A stretch of DNA of 64,000 nucleotides from Xestospongia muta (Eukaryota > Porifera > Demospongiae > Haplosclerida > Petrosiidae). Each line of letters opens with the position of its first letter. Within the stretch, counting starts at the first letter, position 1. The notes under the pieces were generated by a model, which was not told where the DNA came from, did no database searches, and was given only the letters and a program-made list of their open reading frames with translations. Position numbers and translations under genes: made by a program. The stretch is taken from NCBI GenBank assembly GCA_963693285.1, contig OY848926.1, positions 3,043,001-3,107,000 of the forward strand, in the 5' to 3' direction. Positions 1-14,500 of this stretch are shown one piece after another.

Positions 1-584
1 GAGAAATAAAACAATAGAGTAAACAAAATCACAACAACACATTCAATATACTTTGAATTTATACTATATTATATCAAAATTACATCCTATTATATTGTAG
101 AGGATAATTTCAAAGGAAAAGTAATAACAGTAACAAAAATGTGGAAACAAAAAGCAATACTGTCAATGAAATGACAAAAACATATTCAATATGCTCTGAA
201 TTCATACTACGCTAAAGCTATAAAATACTCAAAATATATATATAAAGAAACATAGCAAGAAACTTCAACCATTATTAGTGATAAATTCCCAATGTCATAC
301 CAATCATAGTTAGGGTTAACAAAATTCATTGCTGATATAGAAATAAGAATTAAAGGTTGCACTTTAATGTCATTTGTGGCATTCGTGTGCTGCAATTACA
401 ATGTAATCAATAAAATTGCAAATGTGAATTCAAATAGATACTACAAAATTAAAAACAATAATAGTACAGTCTGACAACCTTCCCATGCAAGCTATATACA
501 ATCATTAACGTTAATACAAACAATAGGATAAATAAAATAACAATATTCTATTCAAACATTTAAAATTCTTACTACATTATATCA

Positions 585-600
585 CACTTACCCGCTATTA
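585..600 (-). other. Splice-like site with variable triplet (first of ~55 satellite copies)
   Basis: Read on the minus strand this is TAATAG, then CGG, then GTAAGTG: an AG acceptor-like end and a consensus 5' splice site separated by three bases (592-594). The same arrangement recurs in almost every satellite unit of all four arrays. The first two bases of the triplet change from unit to unit while the flanks stay fixed. Whether it is spliced, serves as a recursive splice site, or is not used at all cannot be told from sequence. Confidence 0.6.
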
Positions 601-3600
601 TATTTTAAACAACAAATTAAGATGATAAGTCATCACAGCAATATAGATGTGTGAAATAAAACAATAGAGTAAACAAAATCACAATAACACATTCAATATA
701 CTTAGAATTAATACTATATTATATCAAAATTACATCCTATTATATTGTAAAGGACACATTCAAAGGATAAGTAATAACAGCAACATAAATGTGGAAACAA
801 AAAGCAATACTGTCAACGAAATGACAAAAACATATTCAATATGCTCTGAATTCATACTACGCTAAAGCTATAAAATACTCAAAATATATATATAAAGAAA
901 CATAGCAAGAAACTTCAACCATTATTAGTGATAAATTCCCAATGTCATACCAATCATAGTTAGGGTTAACAAAATTCATTGCTGATATAGAAATAAGAAT
1001 TAAAGGTTGCACTTTAATGTCATTTGTGGCATTCATGTGCTGCAATTACAATGTAATCAATAAAATTGCAAATGTGAATTCAAATAGATACTACAAAATT
1101 ATAAACAATTATAGTACAGTCTGACAACCTTCCCATGCAAGCTATATACAATCATTAACGTTAATACAAACAATAGGATAAATAAAATAACAATATTCTA
1201 TTCAAACAGTTAAAATTCTTACTACATTATATCACACTTACCTCCTATTATATTTTAAACAACAAATTAAGATGATAAGTCATCACAGCAATATAGATGT
1301 GAGAAATAAAACAATAGAGTAAACAAAATCACAATAACACATTCAATATACTTAGAATTAATACTATATTATATCAAAATTACGTCCTATTATATTGTAA
1401 AGGACACATTCAAAGGATAAGTAATAACAGCAACATAAATGTGGAAACAAAAAGCAATACTGTCAACGAAATGACAAAAACATATTTAATATGCTCTGAA
1501 TTCATACTAGGCTAGAGCTATAAAATACTCAAAATATAATAAAAAAGAAACATAGCAAGAAACTTCAACCATCATTAGTGATAAATACCCAATGTCATAC
1601 CAATCACAGTTAGGGTTAACAAAATTCATTGCTGATATAGAAATAAGCAGTTAAAGGATGCACTTTAATTCATTTGTGGCATTCATGTGCTGCAATTACA
1701 ATATAATCAATAAAATTGCAAATGTGAATACAAATAGATACCACAAAATAATAAACAATTATAGTACAGTCTGACAACCTTCACATTCAAGCTATTACAA
1801 TCATTAACGTTAATACAAACAATAGGATAAATAAAATAACAACATTCTATTCAAAACACTTAAAATTCTTACTACATTATATCACACTTACCAACTATTA
1901 TATTTTAAACAAAACATTAAGATGACAAGACATCACAGCAATATAAATGTGAGAAATAAAACAATAAAGCAAACAAAATCATAATAACACATTCAATATA
2001 CTTTGAATTAATACTATATTATAACAAAATTACATCCTATTATATTGTAAAGGACACATTCAAAGGATAACTAATAACAGCAACATAAATGTGGAAACAA
2101 AAAGCAATACTGTAAATGAAATGACAACAACATATTCAATATGCCCTGAGTTCTTACTTGGCTAGAGCTATAAAATACTCAAAATATATAAGAAACTTCA
2201 ACCATCATTAGTGATAAATACACAATGTCATAAAAATCACAGTTAGGGTTAATAAAACTTATTGCTGATATAGAAATAATCAGTTAAAGGATGCACTTTA
2301 ATGTCATTTGTGGCTCTCATAAACTGCAAATACAATATAATCAAAAAAATTGCAAAAGTGAATACACATACATACCACACAATTAAAAACAATTATAGTA
2401 AACTCTGACAACCTTCCCATGCAAGCTATTAAAACCATTAACGTCAATATAAACAATAGGATAAATAAAATAACAACATTCTATTCAAAACACTTAAAAT
2501 TCTTACTACATTACATCACACTTACCGGCTATTATATTTTAAACAACACATAAAGATGACAAGACATCATAGCAATATAGATGCGAGAAATAAAACAATA
2601 GAGTAAACAAAATCACAACAACACATTCAATATACTTTGAATTTATACTATATTATATCAAAATTACATCCTATTATATTGTAGAGGATAATTTCAAAGG
2701 AAAAGTAATAACAGTAACAAAAATGTGGAAACAAAAAGCAATACTGTCAATGAAATGACAAAAACATATTCAATATGCTCTGAATTCATACTACGCTAAA
2801 GCTATAAAATACTCAAAATATAATAAAAAAGAAACATAGTAAGAAACTTCAACCATCATTAGTGATAAATACCCAATGTCATACCAATCACAGTTAGGCT
2901 TAAAAAATTCATTGCTAATATAGAAATAAACAGTTAAAGGATGCACTTTAATGTCATTTGTGGCATTCATGTGCTGCAATTACAATATAATCAATAAAAT
3001 TGCAAATGTGAATACAAATAGATACCACAAAATTATAAACAATTATAGTAGAGTCTCACAACCTTCACATTCAAGCTATTACAATCATTAACGTTAATAC
3101 AAACAATAGGATAAATAAATTACCAACATTCTATTCAAAACACTTAAAATTCTTACTACATTATATCACACTTACCAACTATTATATTTAAACAACACAT
3201 TCAGATGACAAGTCATCACAGCAATATAAATGTAAGAAATAAAACAATAGAGCAAACAAAATCATAATAACACATTCAATATACTTTGAATTAATACTAT
3301 ATTATAACAAAATTACATCCTATTATATTGTAAAGGACACATTCAAAGGATAACTAATAACAGCAACATAAATGTGGAAACAAAAAGCAATACTGTAAAT
3401 GAAATGACCACAACATATTCAATATGGTCTGAGTTCATACTTGGCTAGAGCTATAAAATACTCAAAATATATAAGAAACTTCAACCATCATTAGTGATAA
3501 ATACACAATGTCTTAAAAATCACAGTTAGGGTTAACAAAACTCATTGGTGATATAGAAATATACAGTTAAAGGATGCACTTTAATGTCATTTGTGGCATT

Positions 3601-6600
3601 CATGTGCTGCAATTACAATATAATCAATAAAATTGCAAAAGTGAATACACATAGGTACCACACAATTAAAAACGATTATAGCACAGTCTCACAACCTTAC
3701 ATGTAAGCTATTAAACCATTAACGTCAACATAAACAATAGGATAAATAAATTACCAACATTCTATTCAAAACACTTAAAATTCTTACTACATTATATCAC
3801 ACTTACCTCCTATTATATTTAAACAACACATTCAGATAACAAGTCATCACAGCAAATTAAATGTGAGAAATAAAACAATAGAGTAAACAAAATCACAACA
3901 ACATATTCAATATACTTTGAATTAATACTATATTATATCTAAATTACATCCTATTATATTGTAAAGGACACATTCTCAGGATAAGTAATAACAGCAACAT
4001 AAATGTGGAAACAAAAAGCAATACTGTCAATGAAATGACAACAACATATTCAATATTCTCTTAGTTCATACTAGGCTAGAGCTATAAAATACTCAAAATA
4101 TATATAAAAACGAAACATAGCGAGAAACTTCAACCATCATTAGTGATAAATAGCCAATGTCATAAAAATCACAGTTAGGGTTAATAAAACTCATTCCTGA
4201 TATAGAAATAAGCAGTTAAAGGATGCACTTAAATGTCATTTCTGGCATTCATATGCTGCAATTACAATATAATCAATAAAATTGCAAATGTGAATACAAA
4301 TATATACCACACAATCAAAAACAATTATAGTACAGTCTACCAACCTTCCCATGCAAGCTATTACAATCATTAACGTCAGTACAAACAATACGATAAATAA
4401 AATAACAATATTCTTTTCAAAACCCTTAAAATTCTTACTACATTATATCACACTTACCGGCTATTATATTTTAAACAACACATTTAGATAACAAGTCATC
4501 ACAGCAATATAAATATGAGAAATAAAACAATAGAGTAAACAAAATCACAACAATACATTCAATATACTTTGAATTAATACTATATAATATCAAAATTACA
4601 TCCTATTATATTGTAAAGGACACATTCAAAGAATAAGTAATAACAGTAACAAAAATGTGAAAACAAAAAGCAATACTGTAAATGAAATGACAACAACATA
4701 TTCGATATGCTCTGAGTTCATAATAGGCTAGAGCTATAAAATCCTCAAAATATATATAAAAAAGAAACATAGCAAGAAACTTCAACCATCATTAGTGATA
4801 AATTTCCAATGTTATACCAATCACAGTTAGGGTTAACAAAATTCATTGCTGATATAGAAATAAGCAGTAAAAGGATGCACTTTAATGTCATTTGTGGCAT
4901 TCGTGTGCTGCAATTACAATATAATCAATAAAATTGTAAATTTGAATACAAATAGATACTACAAAATTATAAACAATTATAGTATAGTCTGAATACCTTC
5001 CTATGTAAGCTATTACAATCATTAACGTCAATACAAACAATAGGATAAATAAAATAACAATATTCTATTCAAACACTTAACATTCTTATTACATTATATC
5101 ACACTTACCGGCTATTATATTTTAAACAACACATTCAGATCACAAGTCATCACAGCAATATAAATGTGAGAAATAAAACAATAGAGTAAACAAAATCACA
5201 AGAACACATTCAATATACTTTGAATTAATACTATATTATATCTAAATTACATTCTATAATATTGTAAAGGACACATTCAAAGGATAAGTAATAACAGTAA
5301 CAAAAATGTGGAAACAAAAAGCAATACTGTAAATGAAATGACAACAACATATTCAATATTCTCTGAGTTCATACTAGGCTAGAGCTATAAAATACTCAAA
5401 ATATATATATAAAGAAACATAGCAAGACACTTTAACCATCATTAGTGATAAATACCCAATGTCATACCAATCACAGTTAGGGTTTTAACATAATTCATTG
5501 CTTATATAGAAATAAGAATTAAAGAATGCACTTTAATGTCATTTGTATCATTCATGTGCTGCAATTACAATATAATCAATAAAATTGCAAAAGTGAATAC
5601 ACATAGATACTACACAATCAAACAATTATAGTACAGTCTGACAACCTTCCCATGCAAGCTATTAAAACCATTAACGTCAATACAAATATAAAATAAATAA
5701 AATAAATAAAATAACAACATTCTATTCAAACACATAAAATTCTTACTACATTATATCACACTTACCTCCTATTATATTTTAAACAACATATTCAGATAAC
5801 AAGTCATCAATATAGATGTGAGAAATAAAACAATAGAGTAAACAAAATCACAATAACACATTCAATATACTTTGAATTAATACTATATTATATCTAAATT
5901 ACATCCTATTATATTTTTAAGGACACATTCAAAGGATAAGTAATAACAGCAACATAAATGTGGAAACCAAAAGCAATACTGTCAATGAAATTACAACAAC
6001 ATATTCAATATGCTCTGAGTTCATACTAGGCTAGAGCTATAAAATACTCAAAATGTATATAAAAAAAAACATAGCAAGAAACTTCAACCATCATTAGTGA
6101 TAAATACCCAATGTCATACCAATCGCAGTTAGGGTTAACAAAATTCATTGCTGATATAGAAAAAAGCAGTTAAAGGATGCATTTTAATGTCATTTGTGGC
6201 ATTCATATGCTGCAATTACAATATAATCAATAAAATTGCAAATATGAATACAAATAGATACCACAAAATTATAAACAATTATAGTACAGTCTGACAACCT
6301 TTCCATGCAAGCTATTACAATCATTAACGTCAATACAAACAATAGGATAAATAAAATAACAATGTTCTATTCAAACACTTAAAATTCTTACTACATTATA
6401 TCACACTTACCAACTATTATATTTTAAACAACACAAACAGATAACAAGTCATAACAGCAATATAAATGTGAGAAATAAAACAATAGAGCAAACAAAATTA
6501 TAATAACACATTCAATATACTTTGAATTAATACTATATTATAACAAAATTACATCCTATTATATTGTAAAGGACAGATTCAAAGGATAAGTAGTAACAGC

Positions 6601-9040
6601 AACATAAATGTGGAAACAAAAAGCAATACTATAAATGAAATGACAACAACATATTCAATATGCTCTGAGTTCATAATAGGCTAGAGCTATAAAATAATCA
6701 AAATATATAAGAAACTTCAACCATCATTAGTGATAAATACCCAATGTCATAAAAATCACAGTTAGGGTTAATAAAACTTATTGCTGATATAGAAATAAGC
6801 AGTTAAAGGATGAACTTTAATGTCATTTGTGGCGTTCATGTGCTGCAATTACGATATAATCAATAAAATTGCAAAAGTGAATACACATAGATACCACACA
6901 ATTAAAAATGATTATAGTACAGTCTCGCAACCTTACATGTAAGCTATTAAACCATTAACGTCAATACAAACAAATAAAATAACACTTTAAAACACTTAAA
7001 ATTCTTACTACAATATATCACACTTACCGGCTATTATATTTAAACAACACATTCAGATCACAAGTCATCAAAACAATATAAATGTGAGAAATAAAATAAT
7101 AGAGTAAACAAAATCACAACAACACATTTAATATACTTTGAATTAATACTATATTATATCAAAATTACATCCAATTATATTGTCAAAGACACATTCAAAA
7201 GATAAGTAATAACAGTAACAAAAATGTGAAAACAAAAAGCAATACTGTAAATGAAATGACAACAACATATTCAATATGCTCTGAGTTCATAATAGGCTAG
7301 AGCTATAAAATACTCAAAATATATATAAAAAAGAAACATAGCAAAAAACTTCAACCATCATTAGTGATAAATAGCCAATGTCATAAAAATCACAGTTAGG
7401 GTTAATAAAAGTCATTGCTGATATAGAAAAAAGCAGTTAAAGGATGCACTTTAATGTCATTTGTGGCATTCATGTGCTGCAATTACAATATAATCAATAA
7501 AATTGCAAATGTGAATACACATAGATACCACACAATTAAAAACAATTATAGTAGAGTCTCACAACCTTCCCATGCAAGCTATTACAATCATTAACGTCAA
7601 TACAAACAATAAGATAAATAAAATAACAACATTCTTTTCAAAACATTAAAAAATTCTTACTACATTATATCACACTTACCGGCTATTATATTTCAAACAA
7701 CACATTTAGATAACAAGTCATCACAGCAATATAAATGTGAGAAATAAAACAATAGAGTAAACAAAATCACAACAATACATTCAATATACTTTGAATTAAT
7801 ACTATATTATATCTAAATTACATCCTATTATATTGTAAAGGACACATTCAAAGGATAAGTAATAACAGTAACAAAAATGTGAAAACAAAAAGCAATACTG
7901 TAAATGAAATGACAACAACATATTCAATATGCTCTGAGTTCATACTAGGCTAGAGCTATAAAATACTCAAAATATATAAAAAAAAGAAACATAGCAAGAA
8001 ACTTCAACCATCATGAGTGATAAATTTCCAACGTCATACCAATCATAGTTAGGGTTAACAAAATTCATTGCCGATATAGAAATATACAGTTAAAGGATGC
8101 ACTTTAATGTCATTTGTGGCATTCGTGTGCTGCAATTACAATATAATCAATAAAAATGCAAATGTGAATACAAATAGATACCACAAAATTATAAACAATT
8201 ATAGTACAGTCTTAATACCTTCCCACGCAAGCTATTACAATCATTAACGTCAATACAAACAATAGGATAAATAAAATAACAATATTCTATTCAAACACTT
8301 AAAATTCTTACTACATTATATCACACTTACCAACTATTATATTTTAAACAACACATTCAGATAACAAGTCATCACAGCAATATAAATGTGAGAAATAAAA
8401 CAATAGAGTAAACAAAATCACAACAACACATTCAATATACTTTAAATTAATACTATATTATATGTAAATTACATTCTATTATATTTTAAAGGACAAATTG
8501 AAAGGATAAGTAATAACAGCAACATAAATGTGGAAACAAAAAGCAATACTGTAAATGAAATGACAACAACATATTCAATATTCTCTGAGTTCATAATAGG
8601 CTAGAGCTATAAAATACTCAAAATATATATAAAAAAGAAACATAGCAAAAAACTTCAACCATCATTAGTGATAAATACCCAATGTCATAAAAATCACAGT
8701 TAGGGTTAATAAAACGTATTGCTGATATAGAAATAAGCAGTTAAAGGATGCACTTTAATGACATTTGTGGCATTCATATGCTGCAATTACAATATAATCA
8801 ATAAAATTGCAAAAGTGAATACACTTAGATACCACACAATTAAAAACAATTATAGTACAGTCTGACAACCTTCTTATGTAAACTATTACAATCGTTAACA
8901 TCAATACAAACAATAGGATAAATAAAATAACAATATTTTATTCAAACATTTAAAATTCTTACTACATTATATCACACTTACCCGCTATTATATTTTAAAG
9001 AACACATTCAGATGACAAGTCATCACAGTAATATAGATGT

Positions 9041-9543
9041 GAGAAATAAAACAATAGAGTAAACAAAATCACAACAACACATTCAATATACTTTGAATTA
9101 ATACTATAGTATATCAAAATTACATCCTATTATATTGTAAAGGACACAGTCAAAGGATAAGTAATAACAGCAACATAAATGTGGAAACAAAAAAAGCAAT
9201 ACTGTAAATGAAATGACAACAACATATTCAATATGCTCTGAGTTCATACTAGGCTAAAGGTATAAAACACTCAAAATATATATAAAAAAGAAACATGGTA
9301 AAAAACTTCAACCATTATTAGTGATAAATACCCAATGTCATACCAATCACAGTTAGGCTTAATCTGAAAACCTTCCCATGCAAGGTATTAGAACTATTAA
9401 CATCAATACAAAAAATAGGATAAATAAAATAACAACATTCTATTCAAATAACTTAAAATTCTTACTACATTATATCACACTTACCTCCTATTATATTTTA
9501 AACAACACATTCAGATGACAAGTCATCACAGCAATATAAATGT
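9041..9543. repeat. Short satellite unit lacking one monomer
   Basis: This unit is about 503 bases instead of about 650. GTTAGGCTTA joins directly to a copy of GTCTGAAAACCTTCC, removing the stretch that in full units runs from ACAAAATTCATTGC to the start of the CAGTCTGACAACC block. Units with the same join recur in array 3 near 34409, 36897, 38057 and 41240, which points to one deletion event later copied within the satellite. Confidence 0.8.
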
Positions 9544-10186
9544 GAGAAATAAAACAATAGAGTAAACAAAATCACAACAACACATTCAATATACTTTGAT
9601 TTAATACTATATTATATCAAAATTACATCCTATTATATTGTCAAGGACACATTCAAAGGATAAGTAATAACAGCAACATAAATGTGGAAACAAAAAGCAA
9701 TACTGTAAATGAAATGACAACAATATATTTAATATGGTCTGAATTCATATTAGGCTAGAGTTATAAAATACTCAAAATATATATTAAATGGTAGCATAAA
9801 CCTTCAACTATCATTAGTGATAAATACCCAATGTCATGCCAATCACAGTTAGGGTTAACAAAATTCATTGCTGATATAAAAATAAGCAATTAAATGATGC
9901 ACTTTAATGTCATTTGATGCTCTCATAAGCTGCAATTACAATATAATAAATAAAATTGCAAAAGTAAATACACATAGATACCACACAATCAAACAATTAT
10001 AGTACAGTCTGACAACCTTCCCATGCAAGCTATTAAAACCATTAACGTCAATACAAACAATAGCATAAATAAAATAACAACATTCCATTCAAACACTTAA
10101 TATTCTTACTACATTATATCACACTTACCAACTATTATATTTAAACAACACATTCAGATGATAAGTCATCACAGCAATATAAATGT

Positions 10187-10413
10187 GAGAAATAAAACAA
10201 TAGAGTAAACAAAATCATAATAACACATTCAATATACTTAGAATTAATACTATATTATATCAAAATTACATCAATTATATTGTAAAGGACACATTCAAAG
10301 GATAAGTAATAACAGCAACTTAAATTTGGAAACAAAAAGAAATACTGTCAATGAAATGACAACAACATATTTAATATGCTCTGAATTCATACTAGGCTAG
10401 ATCTATAAAAGAC

Positions 10414-10450
<37 letters not shown>

Positions 10451-11074
10451 AACGTAGCAAGAACCTTTAACTATTATTAGTAATAAATACCCAATGTCAT
10501 ACCAATCTCAGTTAGGCTTAACAAAATTCATTGCTGATATAGAAATAAGCAGTTAAAGGATGCACTTTAATGTCATTTGTGGCATTCATATGCTGTAATT
10601 ACAAAATAATAAAATTGCAAATGTGAATACACATATATACCACACAATCAAAAACAATTATAGTACAGTCTAACAACCTTCCCATGCAAGCTATTAAAAC
10701 CATTAATGTCAATACAAACAATAGGATAAATAAAATAACAACATTCCATTTAACACTTAAAATTCTTACTACAATATATCACACTTACCTCCTATTATAT
10801 TTTAAACAACACATTCAGATGATAAGTCATCACAGCAATATAAATGTGAGAAATAAAACAATAGAGTAAACAAAATCATAATAACACATTCAATATACTT
10901 AGAATTAATACTATATTATATCAAAATTACATCAATTATATTGTAAAGGACACATTCAAAGGATAAGTAATAACAGCAACTTAAATTTGGAAACAAAAAG
11001 AAATACTGTCAATGAAATGACAACAACATATTTAATATGCTCTGAATTCATACTAGGCTAGATCTATAAAAGAC

Positions 11075-11111
<37 letters not shown>

Positions 11112-11508
11112 AACGTAGCAAGAACCTTTAACTATTATTAGTGATAAATACCCAATGTCATACCAATCTCAGTTAGGCTTAACAAAATTCATTGCTGATA
11201 TAGAAATAAGCAGTTAAAGGATGCACTTTAATGTCATTTGTGGCATTCATATGCTGTAATTACAAAATAATAAAATTGCAAATGTGAATACACATATATA
11301 CCACACAATCAAAAACAATTATAGTACAGTCTAACAACCTTCCCATGCAAGCTATTAAAACCATTAATGTCAATACAAACAATAGGATAAATAAAATAAC
11401 AACATTCCATTTAACACTTAAAATTCTTACTACAATATATCACACTTACCTCCTATTATATTTTAAACAACACATTCAGATGATAAGTCATCACAGCAAT
11501 ATAAATGT
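10187..11508. repeat. Near-identical tandem pair of 661-base satellite units
   Basis: The units at 10187-10847 and 10848-11508 differ by a single substitution that I could find (TAGTAATAAATAC versus TAGTGATAAATAC). Neighbouring units differ at many sites. Both carry the same (TA)n tract after AAGACTAAA. This is the most recent duplication in the array. Confidence 0.9.
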
Positions 11509-14500
11509 GAGAAATAAAACAATAGAGTAAACAAAATCACAACAACGCATTCAATATACTTTGAATTAATACTATATTATAACAAAATCACATCCTACTA
11601 TATTGTAAAAGACACTTTCAAAGGATAAGTAATAACAGCAACATAAATGTGTAAACAAAAAGCTATACTGTAAATGAAATGACAACAACATATTCAATAT
11701 GCTCTGAATTCATACTAGGTTAGAGCTATAAAATAGTCAAAATATTATAAAAAAGAAACATAGCAAGAAACTTCAACCATCATTAGTGATAAATTCACAA
11801 TGTCATACCAATCACAGTTAGGGTTAACAAAACTCATTGCTGATATAGAAATATACAGTTAAAGGATGCACTTTAATGTCATTTGTGGCATTCATGTCCT
11901 GTAATTACAATATCATCAATAAAATTGCAAACGTGAATACAAATACCAGAAAATTAAAAACAATTACAGTACAGTCTGACAACCTTCCAATGTAAGCTAT
12001 TACAATCATTAACGTCAATACAAACAATAGGATAAATAAAATAACAACATTCAATTCAAACACTTAAAATTCTTACTACATTATATAACACTTACCCGCT
12101 ATTATATTTTAAACAACACATTCAGATTACAAGTCATCACAGCAATATAGATGTGAGAAATAAAACAATAGAGTAAACAAAATCACAACAACACATTCAA
12201 TATACTTTCAATTAATACTATATTATATCTAAATTACATCCTATTATATTGTAAAGGACACATTCAAAGGATAAGTAATAACAGCAACATAAATGTGGAA
12301 ACAAAAAGCAATACTGAAAATCAAAAGACAATAACATATTCAATATGCTCTGAATTTATACTAGGTTAGAACTATAAAATACTCAAAATATATATAAAAA
12401 AGAAACATAGCAAGAAACTTCAACCATATTAGTGATAAATACCCAATGTCATACTAATCACAATTAGGGTTAACAAAATTCATTGCTGATATAGACATAA
12501 GCCGTTAAAGGATGCACTTTAATGTCATTTGTGGCATTCATGTGCTGCAATTACAATATAATCAATAAAATTGCAAATGTGAATACAAATAGATACCACA
12601 AAATTAAAAACAATTACAGTACAGTCTGACAACCTTCCCATGTAAGCTATTACAATCATTAACGTCAATACAAACAATAGGATAAATAAAATAACAACAT
12701 TCTATCCAAAACACTTAAAATTCTTACTACATTATATCACACTTACCTCCTATTATATTTTAAACAACACATTCAGATAACAAGTCATCGCAGCAATATA
12801 AATGTGAGAAATAAAACAATAGAGTAAACAAAATCACAACAACATATTCAATATACTTTGAATTAATACTATATTATATCTAAATTACATCCTATTATAT
12901 TGTAAAGGACACAATCAAAGGATAAGTAATAACAGTAACAAAAATGTGGAAACAAAAAGCAATACTGTCAATGAAATGACAAAAACATATTCAATATGCT
13001 CTGAATTCATACTAGGCTAGAGTTATAAAATACTCAAAATATATATAATAAAGAAACATAGCAAGAAACTTCAACCATCATTAGTGATAAATACCCAATG
13101 TCATACCAATCACAGTTAGGGTTAATAAAATTCATTGCTGATATAGAAATAAGCAGTTAAAGGATGCACTTTAATGTCATTTGTGGCTCTCGTAAGCTGA
13201 AATTACAATATAATGAATAAAATTGTAAAAGTGAATACACATAGATAACACACAATTAAAACAATTATAGTACAGTCTCACAACCTTCCTATGCAAGCTA
13301 TTAAAACCATTAATGTCGATACAAACAATAGGATAAATAAAATAACAACATTCAATTCAAACACTTAAAATTCTTACTACATTATATTACACTTACCGAC
13401 TATTATATTTTAAACAACATATTAAGATGATAAGTCATCAATATAGATGTGAGAAATAAAACAATAGAGTAAACAAAATCACAATAACACATTCAATATA
13501 CTTTGAATTAATACTATATTATATCTAAATTACATCCAATTATATTGTAAAGGACACATTCAAAGGATAAGTAATAACAGCAACTTAAATGTGGAAACAA
13601 AAAGCAATACTGTAAATGAAATATACAGTTAAAGGATGCACTTTAATGTCATTTGTGGCATTCATATGCTGCAATTACAATATAATCAATAAAATTGCAT
13701 ATGTGAATACAAATAGACACCACAAAATTAAAAACAATTATAGTACAGTCCGACAACCTTCCCATGCAAGCTATTACAATCATTAATGTCAATACAAACA
13801 ATAGGATAACTAAAATAACAACATTCCATTCAAACATTTAAAACTCTTACTACATTATATCATACTTACCCACTATTATATTTTAAACAACACATTCAGA
13901 TGACAAGTCATCACAGCAATATAAATGTGAGAAATAAAACAATAGAGTAAACAAAATCACAACAACATATTCAATACACTTTCAATTAAAACTATATTAT
14001 ATCAAAACTACATCCTATTATATTGTCAAAGACACATTCAAAGGATAAGTAATAACAGCAACATAAATGTGGAAACAAAAAGGAATACTGTCAATAAAAT
14101 GACAACAACATATTCAATATGCTCTGAATTCATATTAGGCTAGAGCTATAAAATACTCAAAATATATATTAAGAATGGTAGCAAGAACCTTCAACTACCA
14201 TTAGTGAAACATACCCAATGTCATACCAATCACAGTTAGGGTTTTAACAAAATTCATTGCTGATATAGAAATAAGCAGTTAAAGGATGCACTTTAATGTC
14301 ATTTGTGGCTCTCATAAGCTGCAATAACAATATAATCAATAAAATTGCAAAAGTGAATACACATAGATACTACACAATCAAACAATTATAGTACAGTCTG
14401 ACAACCTTCCCATGCAAGCTATTAAAACCATTAACGTCAATACAAACAATAAAATAAATAAAATAAATAAAATAACAACATTCCATTCAAACACTTAAAA

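Noticed and set aside
312..320. TTAGGG-like motif in many satellite units
   Set aside because: One copy per unit and often TTAGGC instead. It is not a telomeric tandem repeat.
207..395. Repeated 61-62 codon frames throughout the satellite
   Set aside because: They are chance frames in AT-rich tandem repeats, shifting between strands and units and lost in most copies.
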